From positions 177,772-241,771 of the forward strand of contig QEOQ01000106.1 of the NCBI GenBank assembly GCA_010279815.1: 64,000 nt of DNA. Direction: 5' to 3'. The number at the start of each line of letters is the position of its first letter. The stretch's first letter is position 1. The position numbers and the translations under genes were made by a program. This DNA is from Brachionus plicatilis. Lineage: Eukaryota > Rotifera > Eurotatoria > Ploima > Brachionidae. Shown in pieces: positions 40,680 to 53,223 of this stretch. The notes beneath the pieces were generated by a model. It was not told the DNA's origin. It did no database searches and saw nothing but the letters and a program-made list of their open reading frames with translations.

Positions 40680-43600
40680 AATTATTAAGCATTTTGTAGA
40701 ACTAAATTATCTCTTTTTGTAAAAAAGTTATTTAAGTTTTTCTAAATTAGAAAGAACTTCGCAACCCCAAATCATTAATTAATTAATTAATTTTTGGTCT
40801 CAATCGATTAATCCTGTGATGCTTTTATTTCACCAAATGGTATATGTAGGACACTCTAATGGTATTCAATTCTTCATTAATTTTATTTTAATTTTTAGAG
40901 TTCTGGTACAAAAATATTTTTTTTTAAAATGCCTTTGGAAAATTTATTATTTAAAAATTCTCAATAATGAATGCTTACTTAAAATTTGTATGAATCAACA
41001 TTGTTTTTCTACACTGATGACTTAAGTGCTCATTAGGTTCGAAATTATTATTATTATGACTATTAAATCCTAATTTAGCTATTATAATTTTCAAATGAAA
41101 ACACTTTGAAAATTTTAATATTTTTTATGATTAAAATATTAAAATATTGTGATAGAGTCTAAATGTGTCAAGAGGTCATATAGTCTTAAAACTTTGGTTA
41201 ATTAAAGCTTTTTTTTAATGAATTAAATTTCATAAATTTTTTCTATTTGTGCTTTTTTTTTAATTCTATTTAAAAGAAAAAATGTAAATTTTAAAGATAA
41301 AATTAAACTCAAAAGAACCTCTTTTCATTTTAATTCTCATCGAATGTAAACTTTTAATTATAGATAAATGGAATTTGAATTAAAAAGACTGGCAGTAAAT
41401 TTTTTATCTTTTTATTTTTTTTAAATTAAATACTGCAGTTAATTTTTTTAGTGCTGATGGCAAGAAATTTTTCAATAGGATTGTTTTAATTTGTCTTCAA
41501 AACATGGTTTCTAATATCGTAAGCAAAATTATAGCCAAAAATATGCCTTTATATGCATTTGAAAAACAATTTTAAATAGTTTAATGAACAATGAAAAAAA
41601 TGAAAAAAATTCATTGCAACAATTTGAACTGTTTGAGGAATTAATTTCACTATTCAAGCTTATATCAGCAAACTGAACTGTGATAAATGATTTTAAATCC
41701 TGTCTAGTCTATTCGCAAAGAAGTTGATGCGGAATTTTTTAGTGTTTTAGTAAGCGATTTGAATTTAATTTAAATTTTAAAAGAGAATTTTTAACTATTT
41801 TCTTGATTCCATGCCGTAGTTTTGCTTTTTTTATTTTGGTTTTGTAGCTTTTGACAATATTTTCTGGTAAACAATTTCTAATTTTCAGTTTTTTGGCCAA
41901 AATTCTTTATTTTCTCATTTTTTTTAAATTCTCAAATCAATTAATTCTTATCTAGCCCAAAAATAAAAGAGCATTTTTTATCAAGTTTAAAGCAATTTTA
42001 ATTTATTTCAATGAAACTTTTAGACAATTACAGAAAAGCTGTTTTTAAAACAAAGCGTTTATTTTTTTGTTCAGATATCTTTTTAAAATTTGTTGTCACA
42101 GTCTTGAAAATATGTTTTAAAAATTAAGAGATAAAATTTTTTTACTATTTTCTACGAGCTTTTGTTTAATAATTTAATTTTTCAATTCTGTTTTGTTCAA
42201 AATAGATTGTTTGTTTGACATAAAATTCTGTAAATTCTCTCAAATCTGATTCTTAAATGAGACAAATTAAAAAGTTAATTTTTTATTAATTTTATCTATT
42301 TACATGTTAAACTAAAAAAAAAAAACAAATTAACATCGATCATTAAAATCTGGTCGCTTATTATCGAGAATAAAAAATCGGTTCTTAATTTGGCGTTTTG
42401 AATTTATTTTAATTAAGAAAAAAAGAAAAAAATGGAAGATGTTAAAAATTTTACAATATACTACAAAAAGTTATAACTGTTCAACCAATTATTTTATTAA
42501 ATTTTCATGGTATAATATCTAGTTTTTAATTTCTTTTTATCTTTTGGCAAAATGTTACAATTTGCCACTTTTTTTTAGAAATTTATAAAATTACTTTTTA
42601 CTTTAAAGTTACTTTTAAATTAATCTTTTTTTAATTTTGTCAAAAATTTTTTATTAATGAATTTATCAATACAAAAGTAAAATACATTAGTACATGTAAT
42701 GCATCGAAAAAAAGAATTTACAATAAATTATTTAATTCTGAAAATTTAGACTTACAAAAATACAATTGAAGCTGCACAAAAATATGAAAGGTAAATTAAA
42801 TAATTTCTCTGTTTCGTTTTTATTAAAAAAAAGAAAGTGTACTTATTTTATTTTAGAATTTTTTATGCTACTATTTCTCAAATTAATAATTTTAGCCTAA
42901 CATAATTTCTCGATATGCAAATTAATTGCGCTTGGTCTCTAAAAAGCTTTACCAATCTTTTGGAAATAATCATACCAAAAACTTTTTTGTCAATTTTAAT
43001 CAAAAAAACATCAAGTGAAATATCACTAAAAGCTCTTGCTGACAATTTATTCTTTATTCCACCATTTATGTCAGGTTTGAATCAATTACGGAACTCACCA
43101 GTCATTTTATCCAATTTTCTTGAATTACCTTCTGGTCCTTTCATTTTTGTTAAATATTTGATTAATTGTTTTTCTATTCTATTTTATTTTGGCAAAATGT
43201 TGGCAAGTATTTAGGTTTGGACTAGATCAACCATCTTTTTTAGTTCAATTTAAATTGTTACTTTTGATTCTTATGGGATTTTTTTAAGTCAAATTTGAAA
43301 TTTATTCGTTCTTGGTCACCCTCCCCACCTGGGAAACGATGAAATTAAATTATCTAAAAATAAATTTAATAGTAAATCCACTTTAAATAAATAGCTTGTT
43401 CAAAAAAGAAAATTTATTCAAAAAAGAAACTTTTTTTCAATTAAAAAAAACTTGATTTTGTAATTTGGTGATTAATAATAAATTAATAAATTAAAATTTT
43501 TCTTTTCTTTTTTTAACTTATTTTTTTTTCCTTTTTTTATTTTTACATAAATTTTTTTTAAATCTTAATTAGATTTTTTTGACTCTTTTCCCTTAAATAA

Positions 43601-44429
43601 TTATTTTTTGATAATTTTTATTATTTTTTGATAATAAGTCCAATTTTTTCATACCTTTTAAGTCCAAAATGGGTTTATAAAAACCATCCTCGAAGTTCAA
43701 TTTAAATATAGCAAATATTTTTTTTTCATATAAATATTTTAAGTCATTTTTAAAGTAAATTATGCAAATTAACAAAATTTTAATTTAAGAGAAAAAAAAT
43801 AGTCAGATTTAAGTCATTTTTTTCGTATTATAGACATAATTTAACTTGTAAAAATTGAATAAAAGAAAATAAAAAAAGTTAAATTTGTAACTGTTCCTCA
43901 TTTTGAAAACACAAATTTTTCTCTTTAATTATTCAAAAAGACAAATGATCAATTAAAAGAGTTAATTATTAAGCAAAAAGTTCGAATTAAGAGTGAATTT
44001 GTTTAAAAATTTAGGATTTTTTAGTCCGAGTTAAATGTAACTGTTTTATCTTCTTCCTATAAATTTCACAAAATTTGCATTTGTAAGAATTTCCAAAGTT
44101 TGTAAAGCTGAGGTACTGTTTGACATTTTAAAACTTTCAAAAAATTTAAATTAAATTAATTATTATTCATGAGTAAAAATTATGTACGCATATTTTTGAT
44201 TGTAAATTAAATTTTTTTAAAATTTTTTAAGTAATATTTAAAATTTGATTTTAAATTGAGGGGAAAAAATTCATAAAATTTATCGCTAAAAAATTTTTGT
44301 ATTAGATCAAGCAAATGAAAGAAATAAGAAACTATCTCATTAATAATTGTAATATTATCAATTAAAAATCTTTTTTTTAAAGTAACAAGTCACGTACATC
44401 CCCTTGCTTCGTAGAACCAAATTCAAAGG
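40680..44429. other. AT-rich intergenic desert
   Basis: No supportable gene other than the candidate relic at 42899-43190. Long A/T homopolymers throughout. Confidence 0.45.
42899..43190 (-). pseudogene. Possible decayed coding block
   Basis: The minus strand reads a polar, protein-like sequence (for example KGPEGNSRKLDKMTGEFRN, a TGA, then FKPDINGGIKNKLSARAFSD and KVFGMIISKRLVKLF) with one internal stop. The plus-strand open frame 42915-43214 is hydrophobic and is likely its shadow. Family unknown; transposon relic or dead gene. Confidence 0.3.
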
Positions 44430-45175
44430 AGACTGTCAATTTGTATATTTAGAGATGTACACTAACGCTAACTTATTATATTGAATATATCTATTAAGGT
44501 TTTTTATTTGTGGAGGAATAGTGTTTATTTCCGCAAAAAAAAATTAACCGTTTATTTCTTTGAAACACTATGCTACAGGTTCGACAAAACGAATTCTTCT
44601 TTGTTGAGGTGAAAACACCGATGGGATTTGAGCATTTGATCCATTTTTTTCGTTGTCTATAACTTCATGCCAAGTCATTAAAAAACTGTTAAGTATTTTT
44701 TATACATAGTTGAGAACCTTCTTTATTTGTGACCAAAGTTAAAATTAATCTCAAATTTTTGTAAGTAAATTTATTATTTTTTTTCCAAAAAAAAAAAAAT
44801 CCTGCTTGAGAGTGGATTTTTTCCCATCTTATTAAAAAAGTTTAGACAATTTTAATTTCATTTTTTTTTATTAATTGCTTGAATTTTTTTCAGTTTTAAT
44901 AATAAGCTTTCTAAAGTGCTTGAGAATTTTATATTGATTTCTTACTAATTTTTTATAATGCTAGAATATTTCTTCAACTTTCTTGTTTGCTATTTCTTTC
45001 TTTAGTTAAGCTTACCAAATTAATGACTTTTTTAAGAGATGTACTTCCAAAGTTGTTCTGATATAAACCTTTGATTATTTAATTTTTTTGTTCTTTTTCC
45101 TTTTTTTTCTTTTTTTAGAAACAAATTAAAATAAGTTAATTAAGTTAAAATGCGAATAAATTTGAGGTTTGTATC
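44430..45175. repeat. Dispersed inverted repeat, partner of 54795-55630
   Basis: About 750 bases are the reverse complement of 54795-55630 with substitutions and small indels (landmarks AACACTATGCTACAGGTTCG, TTCTTTGTTGAGGTGAAAAC, TTAAGAGATGTACTTCCAAA). No coding frame survives in either copy. The outer ends (TTTGAGGTTTGTATC...) resemble the 8.8/19.2-kb repeat. Confidence 0.8.
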
Positions 45176-45831
45176 AAATCTCATATACAAATTTTATAGC
45201 ATGGCGAAGATTTTTACTACAATACAACCTTTAAAAATCTGAAAAGTATTTTTTATATAAAGTTGTGAAAAATGCTTACAATAGAAAAATGTATTCTTTC
45301 TTAAATCATTATTTTGTTAACTAGTTAGTAAGTTTGGATAATAATTAAACAAGATTATTAGCTATTAAATTAATTTGAATATTTTAAAAAAACAGCACTC
45401 ATTTCTAAATTTTGTTCCACACTTCCAATCTCTTCTTTAAAGAAATGGAGTGATACATTTTGGCACAATCTTTTGATTTTATCTTATAAATAAAATGAAA
45501 GAAAATTTGGAGCTATAATCATGATTATTTTATTAATTAAATTTTTTTAATTTTTTTCAGAATAATTTTAATTTTATGTCAGAAAATTTCACAATGAAGG
45601 CGAACGTTGGGTCTTATTAAATGAAAGATAAGCTAAATCCAAGTTTGTAAATAAAATTTATTTAAAATAAATATTTTTAAAGAAACGAACTTGAAGTTCA
45701 CCTCATTTCGAAAAGTAGGAGACAAAGGTTTTACGGTATTTTTTAACAAGTCTAGAAGCTATTTTAATTAATATTAGGATTTTTTTTTGTCGGGTTCGAT
45801 GCTTTATGGATGACTAATTACATTATTTTTC

Positions 45832-46137
45832 CAGACCTGTTTTAAAGTCACAAGTCTCAAGTTAAGTCCAAGTCCGAACTTTTTTTTTTTTTTTTCAAAT
45901 TTTTTTGAATAAAAAAATTTAAAATCCTTGCCAAAAAAAAAAGTCCAAAACTTTAAAATTTTGAATACTGAAGAAAAATTGTGAAGACATTTATGCTAAA
46001 AAATTCTGATATATGGCAAATATATTGCATTGGACAACCCAAGAGTATATAAATTTTTTGATATGAAGCCTGATCTAAAAAATTTAAAAAAAAAGTCCGG
46101 AGTTGGACTTTTTTCTAAGGACTTTTAAACAACTCTG
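45832..46137. mobile_element. hAT-type MITE with perfect 8-bp TSD
   Basis: The end ACTTTTAAACAACTCTG at 46137 and the decayed left CAGACCTGTTTTAAAGTC define the family. TATTTTTC flanks both sides (45824-45831 and 46138-46145), the 8-base target duplication expected of hAT transposition. Internal AAGTCCAAGTCCG pieces are inverted. No coding sequence. Confidence 0.8.
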
Positions 46138-46145
46138 TATTTTTC

Positions 46146-47051
46146 TTTGCTTGACCATTTGGTCATTTTTTGTGAAAGCGTTATTTAAAAAAAAAGGAAA
46201 ATTAAATATTTTTTTGGGAAATAATGGTTTCATAATAAAATTAAACTCGACATAAATCTAAACAAAAATAAATTCAGATTAATTTGCATAAGAAAAAATT
46301 TTAATTATTACACTATGTATCAAAAATGTGCTTTCAATTAATGTTTTTCATTAGTTTTTTATTATTTTGCTTAATGTTTAGCTTGATCATAAATCGAAGC
46401 AAAGCTAATCTGATGTGATTCAACAATTTTTTTTAAGTCAATAAATTTTTTAATTATGAATTTAAAAAAAAAAGGCATAATGTTAAAAGACTTCCCTAAA
46501 AAAAATAATCACATTTTGGAATAAATCCTTTAGCAAAAATGACAAACGCAAAATACTTAATTGCATTTAGCTTTTTTTTAGGCATTCATTTTTGACAGGT
46601 AAATACACAACAAAAATAGGTTCTTATCTATTTCATCATTAGCTTTTGATTAGAATTTTTCTGATTCAACTTGGCTGTGAAAAATAGAAAAACAATTTAA
46701 GATGTAATGTATGCTACTTTTGTCAAGTTAAAGAATCACAAGAGCCTTAATCAAGGCAATTACAAAAGTGTTTTTTAATTCTCTGTGTCGAACAAATATT
46801 CCAGCTTATTCTATTCAAGTGTTAAGTAAAATTCAAGTTTTTAGCCAAACTTGGGCTAAAGACAGTAAGCTAAATCGAAAATTAAACACACACAAAAATA
46901 AAAAAGAACAAAATAAAAATTATTTAGCTCTATACCAGTTTATTTTTTTAAGCCGCATTTTAAATTACCTTTAAAGTAGTGTTAAGTTTGTTTTTAAATT
47001 TTTCATTTAAATAAGAGAAAAATTATATATTGGATTTAGATATTTCTAATA
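46146..47051. other. Intergenic, upstream of the small secreted protein
   Basis: No gene supported. The stretch 46680-46970 is less extreme in composition but its open frame (46768-46974) is not convincing. TTGGATTTAG at 47032-47041 is an acceptor-like site about ten bases before the next ATG. Confidence 0.4.
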
Positions 47052-47339
47052 ATGAATTTGAGTCTGATTAATTTTCTCATTTTGGCGCTGGCAATGCAGC
47101 TGGTCTTTTGCCGCTCGCTGCCCAGCCAAGACAACCAAGAGCTCAAGCCAGTCGAAAACATCCAAGAAGTGAACGCTGGAAACGACCGCGAGTTCGAAGG
47201 TCCCAACGATCTGGAGATTTACAACAGGCTGATCAAACGTGAGGCAAATATTCCCTACTTAGTCAACTTTAGCGAATTTAAAAGCAAACAAAACCTTAAC
47301 AATCATGAGGAGTCTGAAGAGCAAGCTCAAGATGAGTGA
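47052..47339 (+). CDS. Small secreted prepropeptide-like protein
   Basis: Intact 95-codon single exon with sharply higher G+C than its flanks. MNLSLINFLILALAMQLVFC is a strong signal peptide with probable cleavage near residue 20. The rest is hydrophilic and acidic, with one dibasic site (IKR, residues 61-63) followed by EANIPYLVNFSEFKSK. No cysteines occur after the signal region. Signal peptide plus a single dibasic site is the layout of a neuropeptide or peptide-hormone precursor, though no C-terminal amidation glycine is seen. TAATAAAAG near 47392 is a probable polyadenylation signal. Family not recognised. Confidence 0.75.
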   Translation: MNLSLINFLILALAMQLVFCRSLPSQDNQELKPVENIQEVNAGNDREFEGPNDLEIYNRLIKREANIPYLVNFSEFKSKQNLNNHEESEEQAQDE

Positions 47340-48857
47340 TACTTTATTTTGTACAGTTTTATTGATGCTTTATTTTTATTTAAATATTTTTCTAATAAAA
47401 GATTAAATAATTTATTTTTACATTTAAAAAAAAAAAAGTGCTACGATTAGTTTAAAAGGTTTATTTGGAACAACCAAAAATTTTCATCTCTCAAAAGTAA
47501 TTTTTTTTAAGGTTGGTTGGAAAAAAGTTAATTTTCACCTAGATTTAAGAGAATGAATCCAAGGTAAACATCAATTATAATTTGATTTTTTCTCTCAACT
47601 AATTATTTTCAGCATTTTTTTTTTAGGGACGGAAAAAAAATTTATTTATTAATCAAATGATAAAAGATGTTTTTTTCAAAAAATAAGCATTCGGCTTTAA
47701 GTTTTTATTTTCTAATAGACCAGTTTACCTATTTTTGTATGTTTTTCGAGAATTTTTTTCTGAAGCTTTTCTTTAAAATAATATGCATTTAGAAAATGTA
47801 AACACCTTTAAAAATAGTCGATCTTTTAAAATGATTCATATGGTAATTAATCAGTTCTAGTTGACAAACATTTAGATTTGAATAAATAAAACTTTTTGAT
47901 ATTCAAAGACTTACTTACATTTGAATTTTTTATTAAAAAAAAAAAACTATGTTTAAATTTTTGAATAGTTTGCCATGTCGCAAAACATTTTTTCATAAAA
48001 AGAGAATTAATTGAAATATAAAACTAAAAATTTTTATTCCTTAAAATTTTCATAGTCTCTTTTTTTTCTAAATGAATCACCATTGAAATTTTATAATGAT
48101 TTTAAGACCAAAAAAAAGATATTTTTTTAATTTTCAAAAAAAAAAATTAACAAAAAAGTCATATCATACTGATTCTAATCAGTTCTGTAGAGTTCGACTA
48201 ACAGTCATTGCTAAAAATTTCTTCAGAAAAAAGATTTTTTCTCCACATACCATGAAATGAAGCAAAAAAGATTTAGTACCGATCTCGATTTTTTTTCATA
48301 CACATTATTTTTCTTACTTTTCTTATGATTGATTTCAAATAAATAAAAATTAATCATGGTAATTTTTAATAATTTGCTCGTTTTTATGCCCACAGATTTT
48401 TTAGCTAATTCAAAATTAAATTAATTCAACGTGGTTATTATTTTGATGAAATTATAGATAATAGCTGTAATTTATTTAATAAAAAACAGAGCACAATTTA
48501 AATCAAATAAATTATTGGGGTAAATATTTAATTAACTTTAAAATTAAAAAATAAAATCGCGGATTTCTTTATAGGATTTGTTTCAATTTTATTTTTAAGT
48601 AGGTTGAAAAGAATTAAAAAAAATGCGTTTTCATTTTTTTGGATTTATCATTATTATCAAAAAGAAAACAAAAATTATAAAAATAAAAAATTCTCAAGAA
48701 TTAAAATATTTAATGCAAGTCAAAAAAAAGAGATAAATAAACAAAGAACTGAAGCGCACTTTTTAATTAATGAAAAAAAATGTGTGAGGCTAATTTTTAC
48801 TTTTTCTTTAGAATACAAACATTTCAAAACTCCTCTGGACAACATTATTTAAATCTT
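47340..48857. other. AT-rich intergenic DNA
   Basis: 3' flank of the small secreted protein, then featureless A/T-rich sequence. The open frame 48604-48852 is a low-complexity K/N/F-rich translation and is not supported. Confidence 0.5.
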
Positions 48858-48859
48858 TT

Positions 48860-49000
48860 TTTTTTTTTTAAACTGAAAATTACTTTTGTCAATTTTTTTT
48901 TTAATATTATAATACACTCAAAAAAGAGGGTTCAAACGAAGGCTAAGTGCCATTCCGAAGTTCCCGGGATTTACTCCCAAATTATTTTTTTAATAAATAA
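48860..49000 (+). mobile_element. SINE/non-LTR 3' end, third copy type
   Basis: The 3' fold parallels the 27.9- and 28.8-kb elements: GGGTTC...GAAGTTCCC outer, ACGAAGG, GGC-TAAGT-GCC (48941-48951), GGGA-TTTAC-TCCC (48966-48978), then TTTTTAATAAATAAA. Sequence differs but arrangement is the same. Confidence 0.55.
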
Positions 49001-49670
49001 AATGATTTTTACTTGAAACATTACTTGAAAACAAAACAAAAAAATGAACAAAATTACTTATTTGCATAATTACTTATTAAATTTTTATTTATATTTTAAA
49101 TTTTCATTTTCAATAAAGAATAAATTAAAAACAAAAAATGAAATATAAAATTCATAAGTATATTTAGTGACATAAATTCAAAAATAGTTCTAAATCTAAA
49201 TTAGTATTGATTTTGTGTATAAAATTAGATAAATTTTATTTTAAAATGAATTTTTTTTGTTTACTTAAAATTAACAACAAGCTTGTTTGAAATTTTGACC
49301 AAATATTTTTATTCAAATTGATGTCTGTAGCTTGCGGTATTTATTTTTTCTTACTTTGTTTACAAAAAAAATGCTACCTGAAAAATAGGCGATAATTAAA
49401 AAAAGAAATTTATTTTTTATTTTTTTATTATTCAAAGTTAAAATAATTAATTGTTTTTTTTATTTTTAAAAATATTATTATATTCATAAGATATTTGGAA
49501 TTTAGTTTTCTTTTGAACCCAAATACAAGTGGCGCTTTTTTCTTTAACTTCAAAAAACAGTTTTTAGCCACTATTAGTTGAAAATTTAAATACTTAAGAA
49601 GCTTTTAATCAAAATCTAATTAAGAGATGATTTAAATTAATAGCTTATTTTAAGCTCACACACTTTAAAG
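49001..49670. other. AT-rich intergenic DNA
   Basis: No supported feature. Confidence 0.5.
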
Positions 49671-49810
49671 CGGAGTTGTTTAAAAGTCACTAGTCTTAAG
49701 TCAAGTCCGGACTGAAATTTTTTTCTTCAAAAAAAAGACCAAGTTCAGACTTTAAAATTTTGAATACTGAAGAAAAAATGTGAAGAAAGTTGGATTTTTA
49801 AACAACTCTG
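49671..49810. mobile_element. hAT-type MITE, 140 bp
   Basis: CGGAGTTGTTTAAAAGTCAC on the left and TTTAAACAACTCTG on the right are the family ends. Flanks CTTTAAAG and CCTTAAAG match 7 of 8, a slightly decayed 8-base target duplication. Confidence 0.75.
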
Positions 49811-50170
49811 CCTTAAAGTTATTAAATGTAAATTTTATAATTAAAAAATTTTTTAATTATTAGAATTTGATTTTAGATTTTTGCCTTTAAAACTATGAGA
49901 ATCTGAATCAAAATTAAGGAAAAAAAATAGCTAAAAGAATCTCTGTTTAAGGACAAAATTTGACAGCAATAATTTTCGAAATTTAATTAGAAAAAAATTT
50001 ATTTAAATGCTTTGAACGAAAGTCCAAAAATGCTGTCTCGCTATAAAAAAATTCAATTTAAAATAAATTCCTATTTATTTATTTAATATTTTTATTTTAC
50101 ATTAAATTTAAAAAACATATATGCAAAAAATATTTAGAATTTTTTTAATTTAATTAAAAAAAAAAAAGCT

Positions 50171-50827
50171 TTAATAAAAATTATTTTTTTTTTTGCAATT
50201 GTTTATTGTATTTAGCTCGTCGATTTCAGCTAAATAAATTCCTTCAGAAAGCTTGCTGGCCAAAGTCATAAAAAACTTCTTCCAACTTGCTTTAGTGGCC
50301 AAATCAAAGATTGTATCATTTTTTATCTCCTTTTCCAAACAGTATATTAGGGCTTCTTCAAAATGCTTAAAATAAAAAATTTAATTTAAGTTTAATTATT
50401 TTTTTTGTTTATTTACTTCAAAATCAGAAGGCCTAACACCGTAATCAAAGTGGTTCTTACCCAGGTGCATTATATCTTTAAAATCGTTAACACCATCGTA
50501 GTTGTACGAGGCTATAACTTTGTCCATTACTTCCATTATTTTGGTAGCGTGGTAAACTAATTGAGGATTTTTGCGAATTTCGTCCTCGTTGTTCAAGTCT
50601 TTGGCAAAGATCCACTTGTGCTTAACCTCGAGATGCTTAGTGAAAATCCTAGTCATTATATTGAGTCCGAACTCTCTGTGGTTCGTTATTAATTTCCATG
50701 ATGACTTTACTCTTTGGATCTGATCGCCGGTCAACTGGGCATTCTCGGTATTCTTGTATCTGTTCAAATAGGTTGGATTCAAGGCATTTTTTGTAGCCAA
50801 TACAAAGTCACTATGTGTGCAGCCCAT
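50171..50827 (-). CDS. Neuroglobin/globin-X-like globin with N-terminal acylation motif
   Basis: Two minus-strand exons, 50827-50417 and 50365-50171, around a 51-bp intron (GTAAAT...TTTTAAG, phase 0) encode 201 residues. The globin fold starts near residue 32 (LTGDQIQRVKSSW). His93 (LVYHATKIM) fits the distal E7 and His126 (LGKNHFDYGV) the proximal F8 ligand, so haem binding is intact. Exon 2 supplies helices G and H (HFEEALIYCLE...SWKKFFMTLASKL). The N-terminus MGCTHS has Gly2, Cys3 and Ser6, the pattern for N-myristoylation plus palmitoylation, known from globin X; the protein is likely tethered to the inner plasma membrane. The G-H intron position is within the region where many globins have an intron. 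Cys150-type disulfide equivalents are not clear. A TTTTAAAG acceptor-like site precedes the ATG by about 14 bases. Confidence 0.92.
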
Positions 50828-51479
50828 TTTCAGAACAAATCTTTAAAATAAATCCAAAATTTTGATTCTATTTGAATAAAAATATTTTTTTCCAGTGAAA
50901 CAGAGATAATAATAGGATTTAAGATGTAATAAATGTGGTATTTATTTTATAATGAATAGTGACAGATGTTCGTCATTTGTAAAATTAAAAACCTTTTATT
51001 TCGGAATTTATCTTATTCAATTATTATCTTTATTATATTGATTTTTTATCAAAAAAAAATTGAAAGTCTTCAATTTTAAATTTTAATTATTTAATTCTAA
51101 ACGACTACGCAGCACAAAATAAATGAAAGAATAAACAAAAAAGTTTAATTTTGTTGAGCATTAAATACTAAAATCAAAAAAATAATATTAGTTAATTAAC
51201 AAATCTTATTAATTAAAAAAATATCATTTCTTTTTTGAAAATTATTATGAAGGTTAACATGTATGAAATATTTTTAACTCAAATTTATATTGTATAGATT
51301 AAATGAATAGAAACCGTGTATCTTTTACTATATGACAAAAAGATTTTGAACTATGGAAAGTAAAGCACTTCTAGCATTAAACTCAGCTTGATTTTTTCAT
51401 TCTTTTAGGGTTTTTTTTCTAAACTGAATTAAAAATCATTTATTCATCTTTTTAATAAAGGAAAGAAATAATGACTGGT
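50828..51479. other. AT-rich intergenic DNA
   Basis: Upstream of the globin. No supported feature besides the possible leader acceptor. Confidence 0.5.
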
Positions 51480-52570
51480 ACAAAAATTTGACAAATAAAT
51501 GTCTTCACACAAATATCCAAATTAGTCATTTCTCATTAAAAAATATAGTTCTTATCATTCTTAATATTTAAAAATACAGAATTTTTTTTTTCAATGGACT
51601 CAATCGTTTGTCATGATGTGAAAAAGTAAGCTAACTATAAATTAAAAAAAAATCCCTCGATCAATTAATTGAAGGTAAATATTAACTTGAAAACAAAAAT
51701 TTGACACATTGATTAATTAATTGCTTGTTTTTCTTTATTTCACTCACAAAAAAAATAAATTAAACTTTATTTTGATTTTTTTTAATATTTTATTGTGAAA
51801 ATTTATTTTTATTATTTAATTTATTTATTTGTGTGATTTTTATCAGGCATTGTCATTTTAGAATGTAAAATTTCTTTTTTAATTCCGTAAAACCTTACAG
51901 ACTACCCCATGAGATTTTGGTGTAAAATGGTTGATTTAATAACTTAATAAATATTTTTTAAATTTTTTTAAATAAATAAAATTTTAACTCGGGAGAATAT
52001 CAAAATTATTTATTTATATAGTGGGTCTTACCAAAAAAATCGGTAATTTTAGATTGGGATTTAAATATTGGGATTTCTAAAATTATCCATTTTTTAATGG
52101 AATCTAAAATAGATTATAAAGCATTTTTTGACATTAATTTAAATGCGAAAAAAAAATTACATAGTATAAGCTTATATCATTTTCAATTTTTTCATCTTAT
52201 GAGACTATATGATAAATTAAAATGAAGCACACTGAGATAATAGTTAGTTTTTAATTTTTTTATAAGCCATGGGGTTAAAGTGAAAACGAAATTCAAAAAA
52301 GTTGGCGTTTTAACCGAGTCCTAGGTGTCTTGAGCTTATTGTTATTTATATACCAGAACCTGGGGATAATTTGCCAGAATTTATTGTAGGTTTTACAATT
52401 CCCATAGTTTTTTATGATTTAAAAAAGAAAGGAGTGAGCTATTGACTTAGTATAAAAAATTTTGATACTAAATACAATATCATCGTCAACATCGTCTAGA
52501 AATGGGTTCTCTAGTGATTATGAAATGAATGCTAACAATTTTAATGTTATAATTTTATAATTTTAAGACC
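51480..52570. repeat. Dispersed repeat, copy 1 (with 56985-57123 and 57740-58440)
   Basis: Blocks shared with 57740-58440 in the same orientation: CACAAATATCCAAATTAGTC, CTAACTATAAATTAAAAAAA, CCTCGATCAATTAA, ACAGACTACCCCATG and AAATGGGTTCTCTAGT. Positions 56985-57123 repeat only the middle part. Between the blocks, copy 1 has extra decayed sequence, including a 34-codon open stretch IYIPEPGDNLPEFIVGFTIP (about 52345-52445). Probably fragments of one transposon family of unknown class. Confidence 0.7.
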
Positions 52571-53077
52571 AATTTTCTTTTTATATATGTTAAGACAGAT
52601 TGATATTACAAGTGGTAAAAAATTCATCAGATAGATAAAATATCTGAAAAAGGTATTTTCTTTGAAATTTTTTATTCTAAATGAACACTGGTGGGCAAAA
52701 AAATAAAATCAATTTAAAGTATCAACTTATGAAAATTTCACAAAAGATGATTTTCAGCCATTGATCTTAGATAAAAATTCGGTAAAAAATTGAATTTGGA
52801 TTTAAATTTTGAAGATCAGTATTATGCTGATAATTTTAGAAATAAATCCGAATCTAGTAAGTTATTTTCCAAATGAAAATAAACTTGACCATGAGTTTTA
52901 ACCCTGAACAAAAAATCAACATTTTATTAATTTCCATATTTTAAAAAAGTTTAAATAAAATTGTAAAATTTGTGCAAGAGACTTAAACTTTATTAAATAA
53001 ATTAATTAAGTCGACAAGATCCAAAATTAAATAACCAAAAAATAAAAGCATTTGACCTAATCTACTATTTTTTCCAG

Positions 53078-53223
53078 AGTCAGAATTAGAAACAAATTTT
53101 AATCGATGCCTAATCGATCCAGAGTTTGCTGTCATAACTAATTACCTTTTGAATTTTTTTCATGCAAAAGTAATTCGAAATATCATTTCCACGAATGAAA
53201 GTCAAAAATTAAAATTTAATTAA
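53078..53223 (+). pseudogene. Isolated exon-like block with acceptor, unknown
   Basis: After a T-rich tract and TTTTTTCCAG (acceptor ending 53077), 48 codons run open to TAA 53221-53223 and include FNRCLIDPEFAVITNYLLNF. This may be the terminal exon of the decayed element at 51480-52570 or of an unrecognised gene; no upstream exon can be joined with confidence. Confidence 0.3.

Noticed and set aside
48604..49016. Two overlapping K/N/F-rich open frames
   Set aside because: Low-complexity translation of AT-rich DNA; the second overlaps the SINE-like element at 48860-49000.
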